Part shown: positions 34,520-42,829 of the stretch, piece after piece
How the letters are laid out: every line of letters begins with the position of its first letter
Numbering within the stretch: the first letter of the stretch is position 1
From: Acidimicrobiaceae bacterium
Lineage (GTDB): Bacteria; Actinomycetota; Acidimicrobiia; Acidimicrobiales; RAAP-2
NCBI GenBank assembly: GCA_003133685.1
Contig: PKYQ01000020.1
Coordinates: 1 to 64,000 of the forward strand
DNA: 64,000 bases
Reading direction: 5' to 3'
Program-made: the position numbers and the translations under genes
Notes under the pieces: generated by a model
What the model was told of the DNA's origin: nothing
Seen by the model: the letters and a program-made list of their open reading frames with translations, nothing else
Databases searched by the model: none

Positions 34520-34658
34520 CAGTTCTCCTTTCAAAGGAACAATCCTCAGAGTAAGAAACGCATTTGTGAGAGTCGTGTGAAGGTGCTGTCAGATGGCTGA
34601 GAGATAGTTCCGAAAATTGTGTGAAGTGACGTCACACTCCCGTCGTTCGCAGGAGAAC

Positions 34659-34787
34659 ATGGAAGGTCACCCACATGACAGTGAGACCGACGTCAAAGCC
34701 GCCCATGTCTTCCTGCGGGTGTGGGTCAAACGCGTGAGACGTGAAATGGCGCGAACACAGGTCTGGACCGAGACGCGTTGGTCTTAA
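34659..34787 (+). CDS. Possible 42-residue basic protein
   Basis: ATG 34659 has AGGAGA immediately upstream (spacing three bases) and opens MEGHPHDSETDVKAAH..., a charged peptide with an amphipathic basic middle (VWVKRVRREMART) ending at TAA 34785-34787. It is the only coding-like frame in the 34520-34874 gap. Length and lack of homology leave it doubtful. Confidence 0.25.
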   Translation: MEGHPHDSETDVKAAHVFLRVWVKRVRREMARTQVWTETRWS

Positions 34788-34874
34788 TTAGATGCGGACG
34801 CCTGACGAGTCAGGTTCTCTTGAATGCATACATCGCGCCACTGGCGTAACTGGGCGCCCGTCCCCAGTTCCAAA

Positions 34875-35432
34875 CTAGAACTGTCGAAGGGGTCGCCCGT
34901 TGGGATCATCCGCTGGCGGTTGCGGATATCGAGCGTCGAAGTCTTCGAGATGCGTAACCGCGAGCGCTTGCGATTCTCTGTTGAAGGTAATTGTGAAGCG
35001 ATCGAAAAATCCAATTTGTCCGAGAACCATGCTCCAAGGCGGGTTATTCCACTCCAAGAAAAACCCGACCTGCGTGTACCATTCGAACACACTTCCGGGA
35101 TCGTATCCACCCTCGGAGACGCTGAATTCCGGTGGAAGAAGTTGAATTGCTACGTCTGCAAATCGGACTTTCCGATGAGCACCACCAATTTGTACCATCA
35201 ATTCTCGGGAGGCATCTGGCGTAACGCCAATGTCCTGGGCAATCCAGGGTGCCGCGAGTACATGATCGGCACCCGAGTCAACGAGAGCTTGGACATTCTG
35301 GCTACCTAAGTGGGTTCCGAGGGCTCGAACGACTACGACCGGACGCAAAAGAGGTTTGCGTAGGAATTCGGTGCCTTGGGTTCTGCCCTCGTCTTCGTAA
35401 CGAAAGATCCAAGGAAAGGGACTTGAGGCCAA
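34875..35432 (-). CDS. Retropepsin-like aspartic protease
   Basis: A 185-residue protein. ALVDSGADHVLA with Asp52 is the D-S/T-G active-site motif of single-domain (dimeric) retropepsin-like proteases. The second hallmark, a hydrophobic-Gly flap partner, appears as MVLGQIGFFDRFTITFN near residue 140. The N-terminal PWIFRYED and central IGGAHRKVRFADVAIQLLPPEF are consistent with the fold. It has no signal peptide, so it acts in the cytoplasm. It starts eight bases after the DUF5678 stop and is therefore cotranscribed with it. The target is unknown. Confidence 0.78.
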   Translation of the reverse strand: MASSPFPWIFRYEDEGRTQGTEFLRKPLLRPVVVVRALGTHLGSQNVQALVDSGADHVLAAPWIAQDIGVTPDASRELMVQIGGAHRKVRFADVAIQLLPPEFSVSEGGYDPGSVFEWYTQVGFFLEWNNPPWSMVLGQIGFFDRFTITFNRESQALAVTHLEDFDARYPQPPADDPNGRPLRQF

Positions 35433-35440
35433 ACTGATCT

Positions 35441-35686
35441 CTAACCCAGACCTACCAACTCGGGTTCGCTTTCGCCTGGAATTCGAATGATGGTCGTATC
35501 CACAATATTTCGATCATGTAGGGCGGCCACCAATTCGTATGGCGTCCTACTTGCCTCCACGACACCGCCGTTCTTCAACGCGACCCAGGATCCCGCGAAC
35601 TGCTGGCGAATTTGGATCATGTCCAACTTGACCGGTTCCTGATTAGCCACTGGACGCTCCAATAATCTTCGTATCCACGACTTCAT
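35441..35686 (-). CDS. DUF5678-like small protein, partner of the protease
   Basis: An 81-residue protein. The core FAGSWVALKNGGVVEASRT followed by LVAALHDRN and TTIIRIPGE matches the DUF5678 pattern (short beta-rich domain: WVAxxxGxVVAxG...VxxxP). DUF5678 genes are seen beside retropepsin-like genes in other prokaryotes, as here. It may be the protease's substrate, inhibitor or adaptor. It is the first gene of the two-gene unit and is divergent from a winged-helix regulator. Confidence 0.65.
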   Translation of the reverse strand: MKSWIRRLLERPVANQEPVKLDMIQIRQQFAGSWVALKNGGVVEASRTPYELVAALHDRNIVDTTIIRIPGESEPELVGLG

Positions 35687-35769
35687 AATGGCACCACCGT
35701 TCTAAGAAGTTCAGTGAATTCATGATTCGCGACTCGCTAATCATACTATCAGTGCGGCAGAATGAAGGA

Positions 35770-36126
35770 ATGACTCCGGATTCGGTCAGAAAGATGTCAA
35801 AAGCACTCTTTGGGAACTCCCACCGAGTCGAAATTGCGGCTGCAGTCGGCCAAGCGACGACCGAGCTAGTGACTGCCCACGACCTTGCACTGGAACTCGA
35901 CATTTCAGACAATCTTGTGGGAATTCAACTGAAGAGTTTTGTTCTATCGGGCGTAATGGATGATTTTCCAGGAATTGAAGGACAGCGTTCACGCTACTTC
36001 CGGCGTCTTGAGGATCCATACTGGGGCGTTGCTCAACGAATGATCGATCACTGGCGTATTCAGGCCGCGGCGAATGAACAATCACCTCGATTTGTCGAAG
36101 GGCTGACTCCCGAAAATCGTTCGTGA
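35770..36126 (+). CDS. Winged-helix (ArsR-like) DNA-binding protein
   Basis: 118 residues from ATG 35770; an in-frame ATG at 35722 would add 16 residues and leave only 35 bases to the divergent gene. The sequence ALFGNSHRVEIAAAVGQA, then VTAHDLALELDISDNLVGIQLKSFVLSG, has the helix-turn-helix and wing spacing of ArsR-type regulators. The C-terminus (YFRRLEDPYWGVAQRMIDHW) could mediate dimerisation. It probably controls the divergent DUF5678-retropepsin pair. No metal-binding Cys are present. Confidence 0.65.
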   Translation: MTPDSVRKMSKALFGNSHRVEIAAAVGQATTELVTAHDLALELDISDNLVGIQLKSFVLSGVMDDFPGIEGQRSRYFRRLEDPYWGVAQRMIDHWRIQAAANEQSPRFVEGLTPENRS

Positions 36127-36233
36127 ATGGAGAAAGTCACTGGCTGGCTCAGACGACGCTTTCAAATTCCGCCCGGGACGAAAAAGCATTCAACGGATCC
36201 CTCTACTTTCGAGGCCCGAGTTGATGATCTGAA

Positions 36234-36310
36234 TGGTGCGGCTGGAGGGATTCGAACCCCCGACCCTCGGTTCCGTAGACCGATGCTCTAATCCGCTGAG
36301 CTACAGCCGC
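36234..36310 (-). tRNA. tRNA-Arg(ACG)
   Basis: Reading the minus strand, acceptor GCGGCTG pairs with CAGCCGC, followed by discriminator A and encoded CCA. The loop CTACGGA in stem TCGGT/ACCGA gives anticodon ACG, the inosine-modified tRNA acted on by TadA (encoded in this window). The 3' end faces the accessory island. 77 bases, complete. Confidence 0.96.
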
Positions 36311-36381
36311 GTTGTTGCTGACCTTCCATCGTAGTCGAACGACCTTCGGCCGGAACTCGGTCGCCTAGATACCATGCCTCT

Positions 36382-37569
36382 ATGACCAGCACATTTTCCG
36401 ACGATCTCCCCCGGCTTCTCGACGACGTCAACGAGTCAATGGTGGAGTTGCGACACGACCTTCACGCCCACCCCGAACTCGCGTTTCAAGAGCACCGCAC
36501 GACCAACGTCGTGCGAGACCGTCTCGTCGAATTGGGCTGGGAACTCGCAACGTGCCCGACAGCGACCGGCGCCGTGGCAGTCCTTCGAGGCGCCAAGCCC
36601 GGACGACGGATCATGATCCGTGCGGACATCGACGCGCTGCCCGTGACCGAGGAAAACCAGATCTCCTACGCATCAGTGAACGACGGTGTGATGCACGCGT
36701 GCGGCCACGACGTGCACACCGCCGGTCTTCTCGGCATCGCCGACCTCCTGTCGCGCCGTCGAGAAGAGCTTGCCGGAGAGTTCACGCTGTTATTCCAGCC
36801 CGCCGAAGAGGCGTTGGGCGGTGCCGTTGCGATGATCGAAGGCGGTGTTCTGATCAACAATCCAGTCGATGTGGTCATCGGGGCCCACGTGTCGTCACTG
36901 GCCCCGCTCGGTTTCGTGGGGACGAAGCCCGGCGTCATGATGAGTGAAGCCGCGTCGCTCTCGATTCACATCAAGGGCAACGGCGGCCACGGAGCGATGG
37001 CGAGCGTCGAGGGCAACGTCATCCTCGCCGTCAGTCACCTGGCGCCACGACTTGGCGAAGTCGTTGACGGGCTCTCCTTCGAAGGGACCAACTGCGCGTG
37101 TTCCGCCGGCGTCATAAGCGCCGGTACTGCGATGAACGTCGTTCCGCGTCGCGCCGTGCTGCGTGGAACGCTGCGAACCTTTACGCCAGAACAACACGTC
37201 GAAGCGGTTGAACGACTGCGTTCGTTGCTGGCCGAGTTGGAGGCGATGTTCGTCGTCGAATGCTCGCTCGAATTAACCGACCTCGCGCCGGCGGTCGTGA
37301 ATAACGCCGACGTGTACGAGCAGGTCATGAAATCAGCCACCAAAGTGGTGGGCGCGAGTGGCGTTATGACTATCCCACCGTTCACGCCGAGCGACGACGT
37401 CTCGGAGTTCTTGAACCGCGTCCCCGGCTGCTACATGTTCATAGGCGGCGCCAATGATGATGGGTCAAGCGGCATGCACCACAGTCCGGACTTTCAGGTG
37501 CAAGACGGCGCCTGTCGAGTACTCGCTGGCGTCCTCGCGCAAAGCGCGGTCGACCTCGCTCAGCTGTAG
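36382..37569 (+). CDS. M20-family amidohydrolase (N-acyl amino acid hydrolase type)
   Basis: A 395-residue metallopeptidase-fold amidohydrolase. Metal-binding residues are visible in HACGHDVHTAGLLG (about 109-121), FQPAEEALGGA (about 138), the His of VIGAHVSSL, and the C-terminal GMHHSPDF. The dimerisation domain includes HIKGNGGHGAMA. Relatives cleave N-acyl or indole-acetyl amino acids, hippurate or related conjugates; the substrate cannot be assigned. ATG 36382. The last ten bases overlap the convergent ppgK gene. Confidence 0.88.
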   Translation: MTSTFSDDLPRLLDDVNESMVELRHDLHAHPELAFQEHRTTNVVRDRLVELGWELATCPTATGAVAVLRGAKPGRRIMIRADIDALPVTEENQISYASVNDGVMHACGHDVHTAGLLGIADLLSRRREELAGEFTLLFQPAEEALGGAVAMIEGGVLINNPVDVVIGAHVSSLAPLGFVGTKPGVMMSEAASLSIHIKGNGGHGAMASVEGNVILAVSHLAPRLGEVVDGLSFEGTNCACSAGVISAGTAMNVVPRRAVLRGTLRTFTPEQHVEAVERLRSLLAELEAMFVVECSLELTDLAPAVVNNADVYEQVMKSATKVVGASGVMTIPPFTPSDDVSEFLNRVPGCYMFIGGANDDGSSGMHHSPDFQVQDGACRVLAGVLAQSAVDLAQL

Positions 37570-38321
37570 AAGAGCTTGGCGGCGCCGCGAATGGAAGCCT
37601 GGTTGCCGTTGATCACGACGCGGTAGGGAGCCTCGTCGAACAGTGCCGGTGTCACCCGTCGCGCATTACCTCCGGCCAAGTGAACGGTCGTCGCGCCGAA
37701 CTCTCGAACGAATCCGTCGGCGGCCATGACCAGCAGTTCGCCCCAGTGCTCTTCGTCCAACGACCTCGAGTGCTCACCAATCGTCTGGTCGTAGGTCTTG
37801 CCGCGCACGAACATCTCGGCGCCGACGTCGCGGATCTTGCGCAACGTGCCGTCGATGGCGAGCGCGATCCCGAGACCGGTACCCAAGGTGAGGACCAATT
37901 CAACGCCCTGGCCGTCGATCGAACCGAGCGCCGCCAACGTCGCGTCGTTCACGACCCGCACGTCTCGGCCGGTCGCCCTGCACAGCTCGTCTTGGAGCGC
38001 GAAGCCCTGCCACTGCGCTTCGAGATCGGGATCGACCTCCGTGGTCACTCCCCCGGGCCTCGAGAGGTTGCCCGGACGCACGACGTGACCGTCAATGAAT
38101 TCTCCGGGAAAGCCGATACCGACGCGCGGACACTCGCTCCCTTCGATCCTCTCGTCCAGTGCTTCGATGAGGCGTTCGGGTGAACACGGGTACGGCGTCG
38201 GGCGTCGGCGTACTCCTTCGAGCAGTTCGCCGTGGATGTCGACGTGACAGAACTTGACGTTCGTGGCGCCAATATCGACCGCCAAAATCTGATCTTGCAC
38301 GGGGGTTCGGGGTGGCGCCAT
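37560..38321 (-). CDS. ppgK: Polyphosphate glucokinase (ROK family)
   Basis: A 253-residue ROK kinase. AVDIGATNVKF is the phosphate-binding motif, VGIGFPGEFIDG follows, VNDATLAALG contains the catalytic Asp, and LGTGLGIAL is the second phosphate motif. Overall length and sequence match PpgK, which phosphorylates glucose with polyphosphate or ATP. The start is ATG 38321, 13 bases after the stop of the VirD4-like gene, so it appears to be read from the same transcript as the T4SS-like operon, an odd pairing. The canonical ROK zinc-binding Cys motif is absent, as is usual in PpgK. Confidence 0.88.
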   Translation of the reverse strand: MAPPRTPVQDQILAVDIGATNVKFCHVDIHGELLEGVRRRPTPYPCSPERLIEALDERIEGSECPRVGIGFPGEFIDGHVVRPGNLSRPGGVTTEVDPDLEAQWQGFALQDELCRATGRDVRVVNDATLAALGSIDGQGVELVLTLGTGLGIALAIDGTLRKIRDVGAEMFVRGKTYDQTIGEHSRSLDEEHWGELLVMAADGFVREFGATTVHLAGGNARRVTPALFDEAPYRVVINGNQASIRGAAKLFYS

Positions 38322-38334
38322 CAAGAAATGCTAG

Positions 38335-39492
38335 TTAAGGCTCGCGCACCCCTCTGACGCGAAGTCGCCGATCGTTCCACCATGGTTGCAAGCGAACCGG
38401 ATACGCGGGTCGGTGACCGGCAATCACGGTGCCGGTTCCGGGCGGCCGTTGGCGAAGCGGTACCGACGGCGGAGCGTCCTTGCGCGTCTCGAAGAGTTCT
38501 GGAAGAAACTGCGACGCCGTGGGATCGGCCAGACCGCCCAAGACCAAACGAGTCGTGTGGTTATTCACGATCGTCGAGGCTCGCGGGCCCCATCGGGCCT
38601 TCAGTTGAGAGAAGTCTTGCAGCACGGTCACCAGCGTGACGTCGAGGCCGCTCACTGTCGCGGCCATCTGGTCGAGCTCATCGAGTGAGGCGACGGTCGC
38701 CGCTTCGTCGAGCACAAGGAGCAGTCGTCGCTGCGTTCGAAGTTCGACCAGGCGCTGCTGCTCTTCCAACACCATTCGAAGAGCGCCGCGAAACAGTGGT
38801 TCGTAGTGCCGCTGTTCACCGCGGGGACTGCAGAGATACAGCGTGTTGGGACCTTCAACCACCGAACGCACGTTCGCGAGCGGCTGACGAAATCGCCACG
38901 GCATCAACATCGTCTCGGCCGTCGTGAGTACGCCGTCGATGGTCTTGTGGTCGTGCGTCAGGAATGCCTCGAGGACATCGGCGGCCTCGCTATGTCCGAC
39001 GTCGAGCCACTGATCGAAATCGCGCTTCTCAATCGTGCACGCGACGTCAAAAACGTCGCGTGATCGTTGGAACGCCAGCATGAGCAAGGACCCCACCACC
39101 TTCGTGGCGAGCGAATTCCAGAATTCGGTCTCGCCGCGATCGGCCGGCGCGCCCGTCAAGTCGCGTGCGACACGAAGCGCGTGGCGAAGCGTCCGAACCC
39201 CCTCGAGCGGGTTCCACGTCAACCCGCCATCGCGTCCTGGCTCGAGGACTTGCACTTCACCCACACGTGCGCGCCAATCTTTCGTGGTTGCGATGACGTC
39301 ATTCTTCACGCTCGTGACGACGAGCGCGTCGCTCCAGCGCAACAGCGCGGGAATCACGAGCGAGGACGTCTTGCCCACTTGCGTCGGACCAACGATCAAC
39401 AGCGAACTGCGAGGCGCGAGGCGCACCCGTGGTCCGAAGCTAATGCCGCTGTACGTGCGACGTCCGAGCGACGGACGATCATTCATCGGCAC
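38335..39492 (-). CDS. VirD4/TraG-like coupling ATPase of a T4SS-like operon
   Basis: A 385-residue P-loop ATPase. Walker A GPTQVGKTSS lies at about residue 34 and Walker B LLLVLDEAAT at about 260; TLVTVLQDFSQLKARWGPRAS and NNHTTRLVLGGL are typical of TraG/VirD4 C-terminal motifs. It lacks the N-terminal membrane helices of full coupling proteins, so it must be recruited by partners. GTG 39492 follows GAGGA and overlaps the VirB4-like gene by 14 bases. It is the last T4SS-type gene before ppgK. Confidence 0.82.
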   Translation of the reverse strand: MPMNDRPSLGRRTYSGISFGPRVRLAPRSSLLIVGPTQVGKTSSLVIPALLRWSDALVVTSVKNDVIATTKDWRARVGEVQVLEPGRDGGLTWNPLEGVRTLRHALRVARDLTGAPADRGETEFWNSLATKVVGSLLMLAFQRSRDVFDVACTIEKRDFDQWLDVGHSEAADVLEAFLTHDHKTIDGVLTTAETMLMPWRFRQPLANVRSVVEGPNTLYLCSPRGEQRHYEPLFRGALRMVLEEQQRLVELRTQRRLLLVLDEAATVASLDELDQMAATVSGLDVTLVTVLQDFSQLKARWGPRASTIVNNHTTRLVLGGLADPTASQFLPELFETRKDAPPSVPLRQRPPGTGTVIAGHRPAYPVRLQPWWNDRRLRVRGVREP

Positions 39493-40663
39493 TGGCGATC
39501 CTCATCGCGTGGTCCGTGTCGATGAAGGCGCGGTCTCGTTGGTCGGGGCACACCCGCACCACCGAACGATGCGGTCCGTAACGCACGAGCGCCGCGCCCT
39601 TCGGCAAAGCCGACAGGTACCGCTCCTCACGTCGATGCAACCCGAGCGCGACGGCCATCTCTCGAGCTTCATCAGGTGGCTGACGAAAGAGCCAGGCCGT
39701 CTCACACTCGCGCAGCAGTCCCTGCGCTCGTTCGCGATGCACCGAGCCCGCGTCACCGACGGCGGCGACGTCACTCCAGCGGTGCAAGACCAGCACGTGG
39801 CTAATGCCCTTCGCGCGCGCCAACTTCCAAGAGCCCTGCAACCAACGCAGGGCGTGCGGGTCAGTCAGTACCGACCACGCCTCGTCGAGCACGAGATATC
39901 CGAGTTCGTCTTCCACGGCGACCACTTGTTGCGCCGCGGCAATCGCGCTCAGCGCGGCTACGGGAAACGAATTCGACGACCACTGGGCCGAGAGGTCGAG
40001 GACAATGAGCTGACCGACGAAGACCATCGGTTCGTCCTCACCGTCGAACAACCCGGCGAGATCGCCGTGGATGAATCGGTACAGCGTCAGCGCCAAGTTT
40101 CGCTCCGGGGACGTCGTCGAGGACTCCAAATGCGAATGCAGCAACTCGAAGAGAGCTCGCAACACTCGTAGCGGTCGCGGAGTGTCCAACTGTTGCCACA
40201 CTTCATCGATCACGTAGTGCTGATCGCTTTTCAGGGCGGTACCTTGGGCGCTGGCGACGAGGGCCCGTAGTAAGTCTCGACTCTCTCGATCGTTCGACGG
40301 GAAGGGGCTGCACCATCCGTCGCGACCGAGCGCGACGACATTGACGCCGTAGGACCGCGCCAACTGCGCGTACTCGCCCTTGGGGTCGAGGATGACGGCT
40401 CGGCGACCACGTTCGAGTGCGCGATCGAGCATCATCTTCACCACCGTGCTCTTGCCGGCACCGATCGAACCGGCCACGATGACGTTCGGATTGGACAAGA
40501 GGCCCGTCGCGTACGCGTCAAAGGGATCCAGGACGAATGATCCACCACGCTGCGTCTCGCCGAGACTGCGCCCCCGTAGTCCGGTTCCTGCATCGTGCGC
40601 CGGCACCATCAGGCTGGCGAGGTCGCGCGACGTTGCCCAGTGGGTCCAGGAACGACTCACCAT
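39479..40663 (-). CDS. VirB4-like ATPase domain protein (SCO6880/TraC type)
   Basis: A 394-residue ATPase. GGSFVLDPFDAYATGLLSNP precedes Walker A GSIGAGKSTVVKMML (about residue 58); ILDPKGEYAQLARSYG follows; Walker B is LGYLVLDEAWSVL (about 240); and LRECETAWLFRQ is a VirB4/TraC family block. ATG 40663 overlaps the stop of the upstream gene (ATGGTGA). In related single-chain SCO6880-type proteins the region encoded upstream is fused to this one, so the two genes together make a split VirB4. Confidence 0.82.
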   Translation of the reverse strand: MVSRSWTHWATSRDLASLMVPAHDAGTGLRGRSLGETQRGGSFVLDPFDAYATGLLSNPNVIVAGSIGAGKSTVVKMMLDRALERGRRAVILDPKGEYAQLARSYGVNVVALGRDGWCSPFPSNDRESRDLLRALVASAQGTALKSDQHYVIDEVWQQLDTPRPLRVLRALFELLHSHLESSTTSPERNLALTLYRFIHGDLAGLFDGEDEPMVFVGQLIVLDLSAQWSSNSFPVAALSAIAAAQQVVAVEDELGYLVLDEAWSVLTDPHALRWLQGSWKLARAKGISHVLVLHRWSDVAAVGDAGSVHRERAQGLLRECETAWLFRQPPDEAREMAVALGLHRREERYLSALPKGAALVRYGPHRSVVRVCPDQRDRAFIDTDHAMRIASADE

Positions 40664-41724
40664 CCCGGAGCGCCCGGAAGTTGTGCGCGGTACCACGGGG
40701 CCTGTCGCCCAAATCCCGGTTCACAGCGGAGTCCCGACTCGAACGCCGAGCGGGTGACAGCCTTCACGTCTCGTCGGAGCATCTGCGGGGACGCCGCTCG
40801 AACGACGACGAAGACCGCGATCCGCAGTAATGCGGTCCCCTCGACCACCATCGACTCACGCTGACGAAGCCGTTCGAGAGTCCGCGTCGACTGCGCCGTG
40901 CGTCGAAAACCGGCGGCCCGGGACGTCACGTCATCACTCCCCACACGATGAACGGCTCGCGCGGCGAGTCGATGCGCACGGACGCCTCCGACAACGTCAA
41001 CGTGTACCACGACGTCCAACGTCGGCGACGCGAATTGCAGTCGTTCGAGGAGCGCACGACCGTCGGGCACGGCACTGAAGTCGCGCACCCGCAATACGCG
41101 TGTCACTCCGCGCGCGTCGCGCACGTACGTCCAACGCTCCAACAACCACGCCACGCCCGCACCCCCACCGGCGGTCGCCGCATCAAGCGCCAGAGCGCCG
41201 TTTTCTCTCCAGCCCAACGGCGCGCTCACGTCCACCGGCACGGCCAACAGTGTCGCCACGTCATTCGGAGACGTTCGCACGTGCAGCGAGAAGTGTCGCG
41301 TGTCATCCGATGTCGCGAGAGCGTCGGCGAACTCCGTGAGGGCTTGCGAATTTTGCTGGTCACGTCCGGAGAGGTCGAGTCGGCCACGGTGTTCCAGTTC
41401 AAAGCCGCGCACTATCGCCGCGCCGTGGGCGACGATCGTCACGACTTCGCCGCTCTTCGTCGCTTGAATCGAGGTCCACCGTGATCGAACCACGAAGTCG
41501 ACACCGACGCGCACTCGCTCACCGACGGTGAGGCCGTCGCGAGTCGGTGTCGCGCACGAGAGCAGGGCCACGCCCACCACGAGTTCGATGAGGGCGCCGT
41601 GAACTTGCGTGAGCCATTCGCCGACCAGTCCGGCACCGGCGATCACGAGGCCCGCCTGGTGGCGTCGAACGCCGATCCAACGGCTCTCGCCATCGGCGAC
41701 GCCGAGGCCCAGCAGATCACTCAT
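40657..41724 (-). CDS. N-terminal half of a split VirB4/SCO6880-like protein
   Basis: A 355-residue protein. One or two hydrophobic segments near residues 25-60 are followed by a domain that resembles the N-terminal part of SCO6880-like conjugation ATPases (GFRRTAQSTRTLERLRQRESMVVEG near residue 270 is the last recognisable block before the ATPase). There is no P-loop. It starts at ATG 41724, overlapping the VirB6-like gene stop by eight bases, and ends within the ATPase start. A single-base frameshift in an ancestral fused gene cannot be excluded, but the clean ATGGTGA junction favours two real genes. Confidence 0.65.
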   Translation of the reverse strand: MSDLLGLGVADGESRWIGVRRHQAGLVIAGAGLVGEWLTQVHGALIELVVGVALLSCATPTRDGLTVGERVRVGVDFVVRSRWTSIQATKSGEVVTIVAHGAAIVRGFELEHRGRLDLSGRDQQNSQALTEFADALATSDDTRHFSLHVRTSPNDVATLLAVPVDVSAPLGWRENGALALDAATAGGGAGVAWLLERWTYVRDARGVTRVLRVRDFSAVPDGRALLERLQFASPTLDVVVHVDVVGGVRAHRLAARAVHRVGSDDVTSRAAGFRRTAQSTRTLERLRQRESMVVEGTALLRIAVFVVVRAASPQMLRRDVKAVTRSAFESGLRCEPGFGRQAPWYRAQLPGAPGW

Positions 41725-42829
41725 CGAAGTGCCATCCCACCACCGGACCCATCTCGTCCGTGCGGTACGCCACGTGACCTCCTCGCGGCGTTGGCGTGCC
41801 CACGGGCGGCGGCAACTTCACGCCGGTGGCAACGGGCATCGGCGCCTCGGGGCCCCCCTCCCACATGCCGAGCCCCAAATCCTCGGGTCGCTCCTCGGGC
41901 CCGGGGATGGGTGCTTCGGGCACCAGCGCGCGTGCCGCTTGGGCGAGTGGCGATGACGGAATGTTCGTCGCGGTCTTGGTCAGACGCGATCGAACGCCCT
42001 CGAGATTGTGCAGCGCGGCGGTTTCAACAAAAGGGATGACCTTCAACAGAAGGAACGGGGAGAAGCTCGCGAGAATCAACGTGAGGGCGCCGGTGATCAC
42101 TTGGGTCGCTGAGTCGCCGAGTAGTTCATCGAATCCCAATGTCAGCGTGATCACGATGAGGAACTTGCTCACCGCCACGGCGAGGAACGTCTCGGCCAAT
42201 CGCCAACCCAATCGCCGTCCGGCGGGGAACGTCGCGAGCGGGACGATGACCGGAACGAGCACCAACAACAACGTCAGAATCACGGCGCGAACGATCAACT
42301 CACACCACAACAGCCACGACCCGATCACGACCGCGATGGCGAGAACGAAGAGCGCGAAAGCCGGAGCCGCCGTCGCCACACTGGACAACGCACTCGAGAG
42401 CTCCGCTTGACGATCGAGCACCGCGCTCGACGCACTCGACGAAAGTTGATTCACCGTCTCGAGGATGAGCGTCGCGAACGGCCGTGCGAGAAATATCCCC
42501 AGTACGCACGCCGGGGCCACCCCGAGATACACCCGCCACAGTGAAGCGGCGTCACCGTGACGAACCGCCTGCAGCGTCGCCACTAAGAGCCCCACCATCA
42601 ACAGTCCGGGCGAGAGATTGACCAGGACATTGAACTCCGTCGTCGCCGAACGAATGACGGTGCTCGGTTCGGTCGCCGAGTTCAGCACGGTGCCCGCTGA
42701 AGTAAGGAACCATCCAACGCTGTTGAGAATCCAGTTCGTCAGGGTGTTGAAGAAACCACTGACGACCGTGGTGGCCGCGGCGTGCGTCACACAGCTCAGC
42801 GGATGAAGGATGCACCCAAGGTGACCCAT
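41717..42829 (-). CDS. VirB6/TrbL-like polytopic membrane protein
   Basis: A 370-residue protein. An N-terminal periplasmic-side segment with two Cys (GCILHPLSC) is followed by about six to seven hydrophobic helices (about residues 35-270) and then a Pro/Gly-rich cytoplasmic tail. This is the layout of TrbL/VirB6 proteins that form the inner-membrane platform of T4SS-like machines. ATG 42829 overlaps the pilin-like gene stop by one base (TAATG); the frame extending to 43024 is a shadow. Confidence 0.75.
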   Translation of the reverse strand: MGHLGCILHPLSCVTHAAATTVVSGFFNTLTNWILNSVGWFLTSAGTVLNSATEPSTVIRSATTEFNVLVNLSPGLLMVGLLVATLQAVRHGDAASLWRVYLGVAPACVLGIFLARPFATLILETVNQLSSSASSAVLDRQAELSSALSSVATAAPAFALFVLAIAVVIGSWLLWCELIVRAVILTLLLVLVPVIVPLATFPAGRRLGWRLAETFLAVAVSKFLIVITLTLGFDELLGDSATQVITGALTLILASFSPFLLLKVIPFVETAALHNLEGVRSRLTKTATNIPSSPLAQAARALVPEAPIPGPEERPEDLGLGMWEGGPEAPMPVATGVKLPPPVGTPTPRGGHVAYRTDEMGPVVGWHFDE

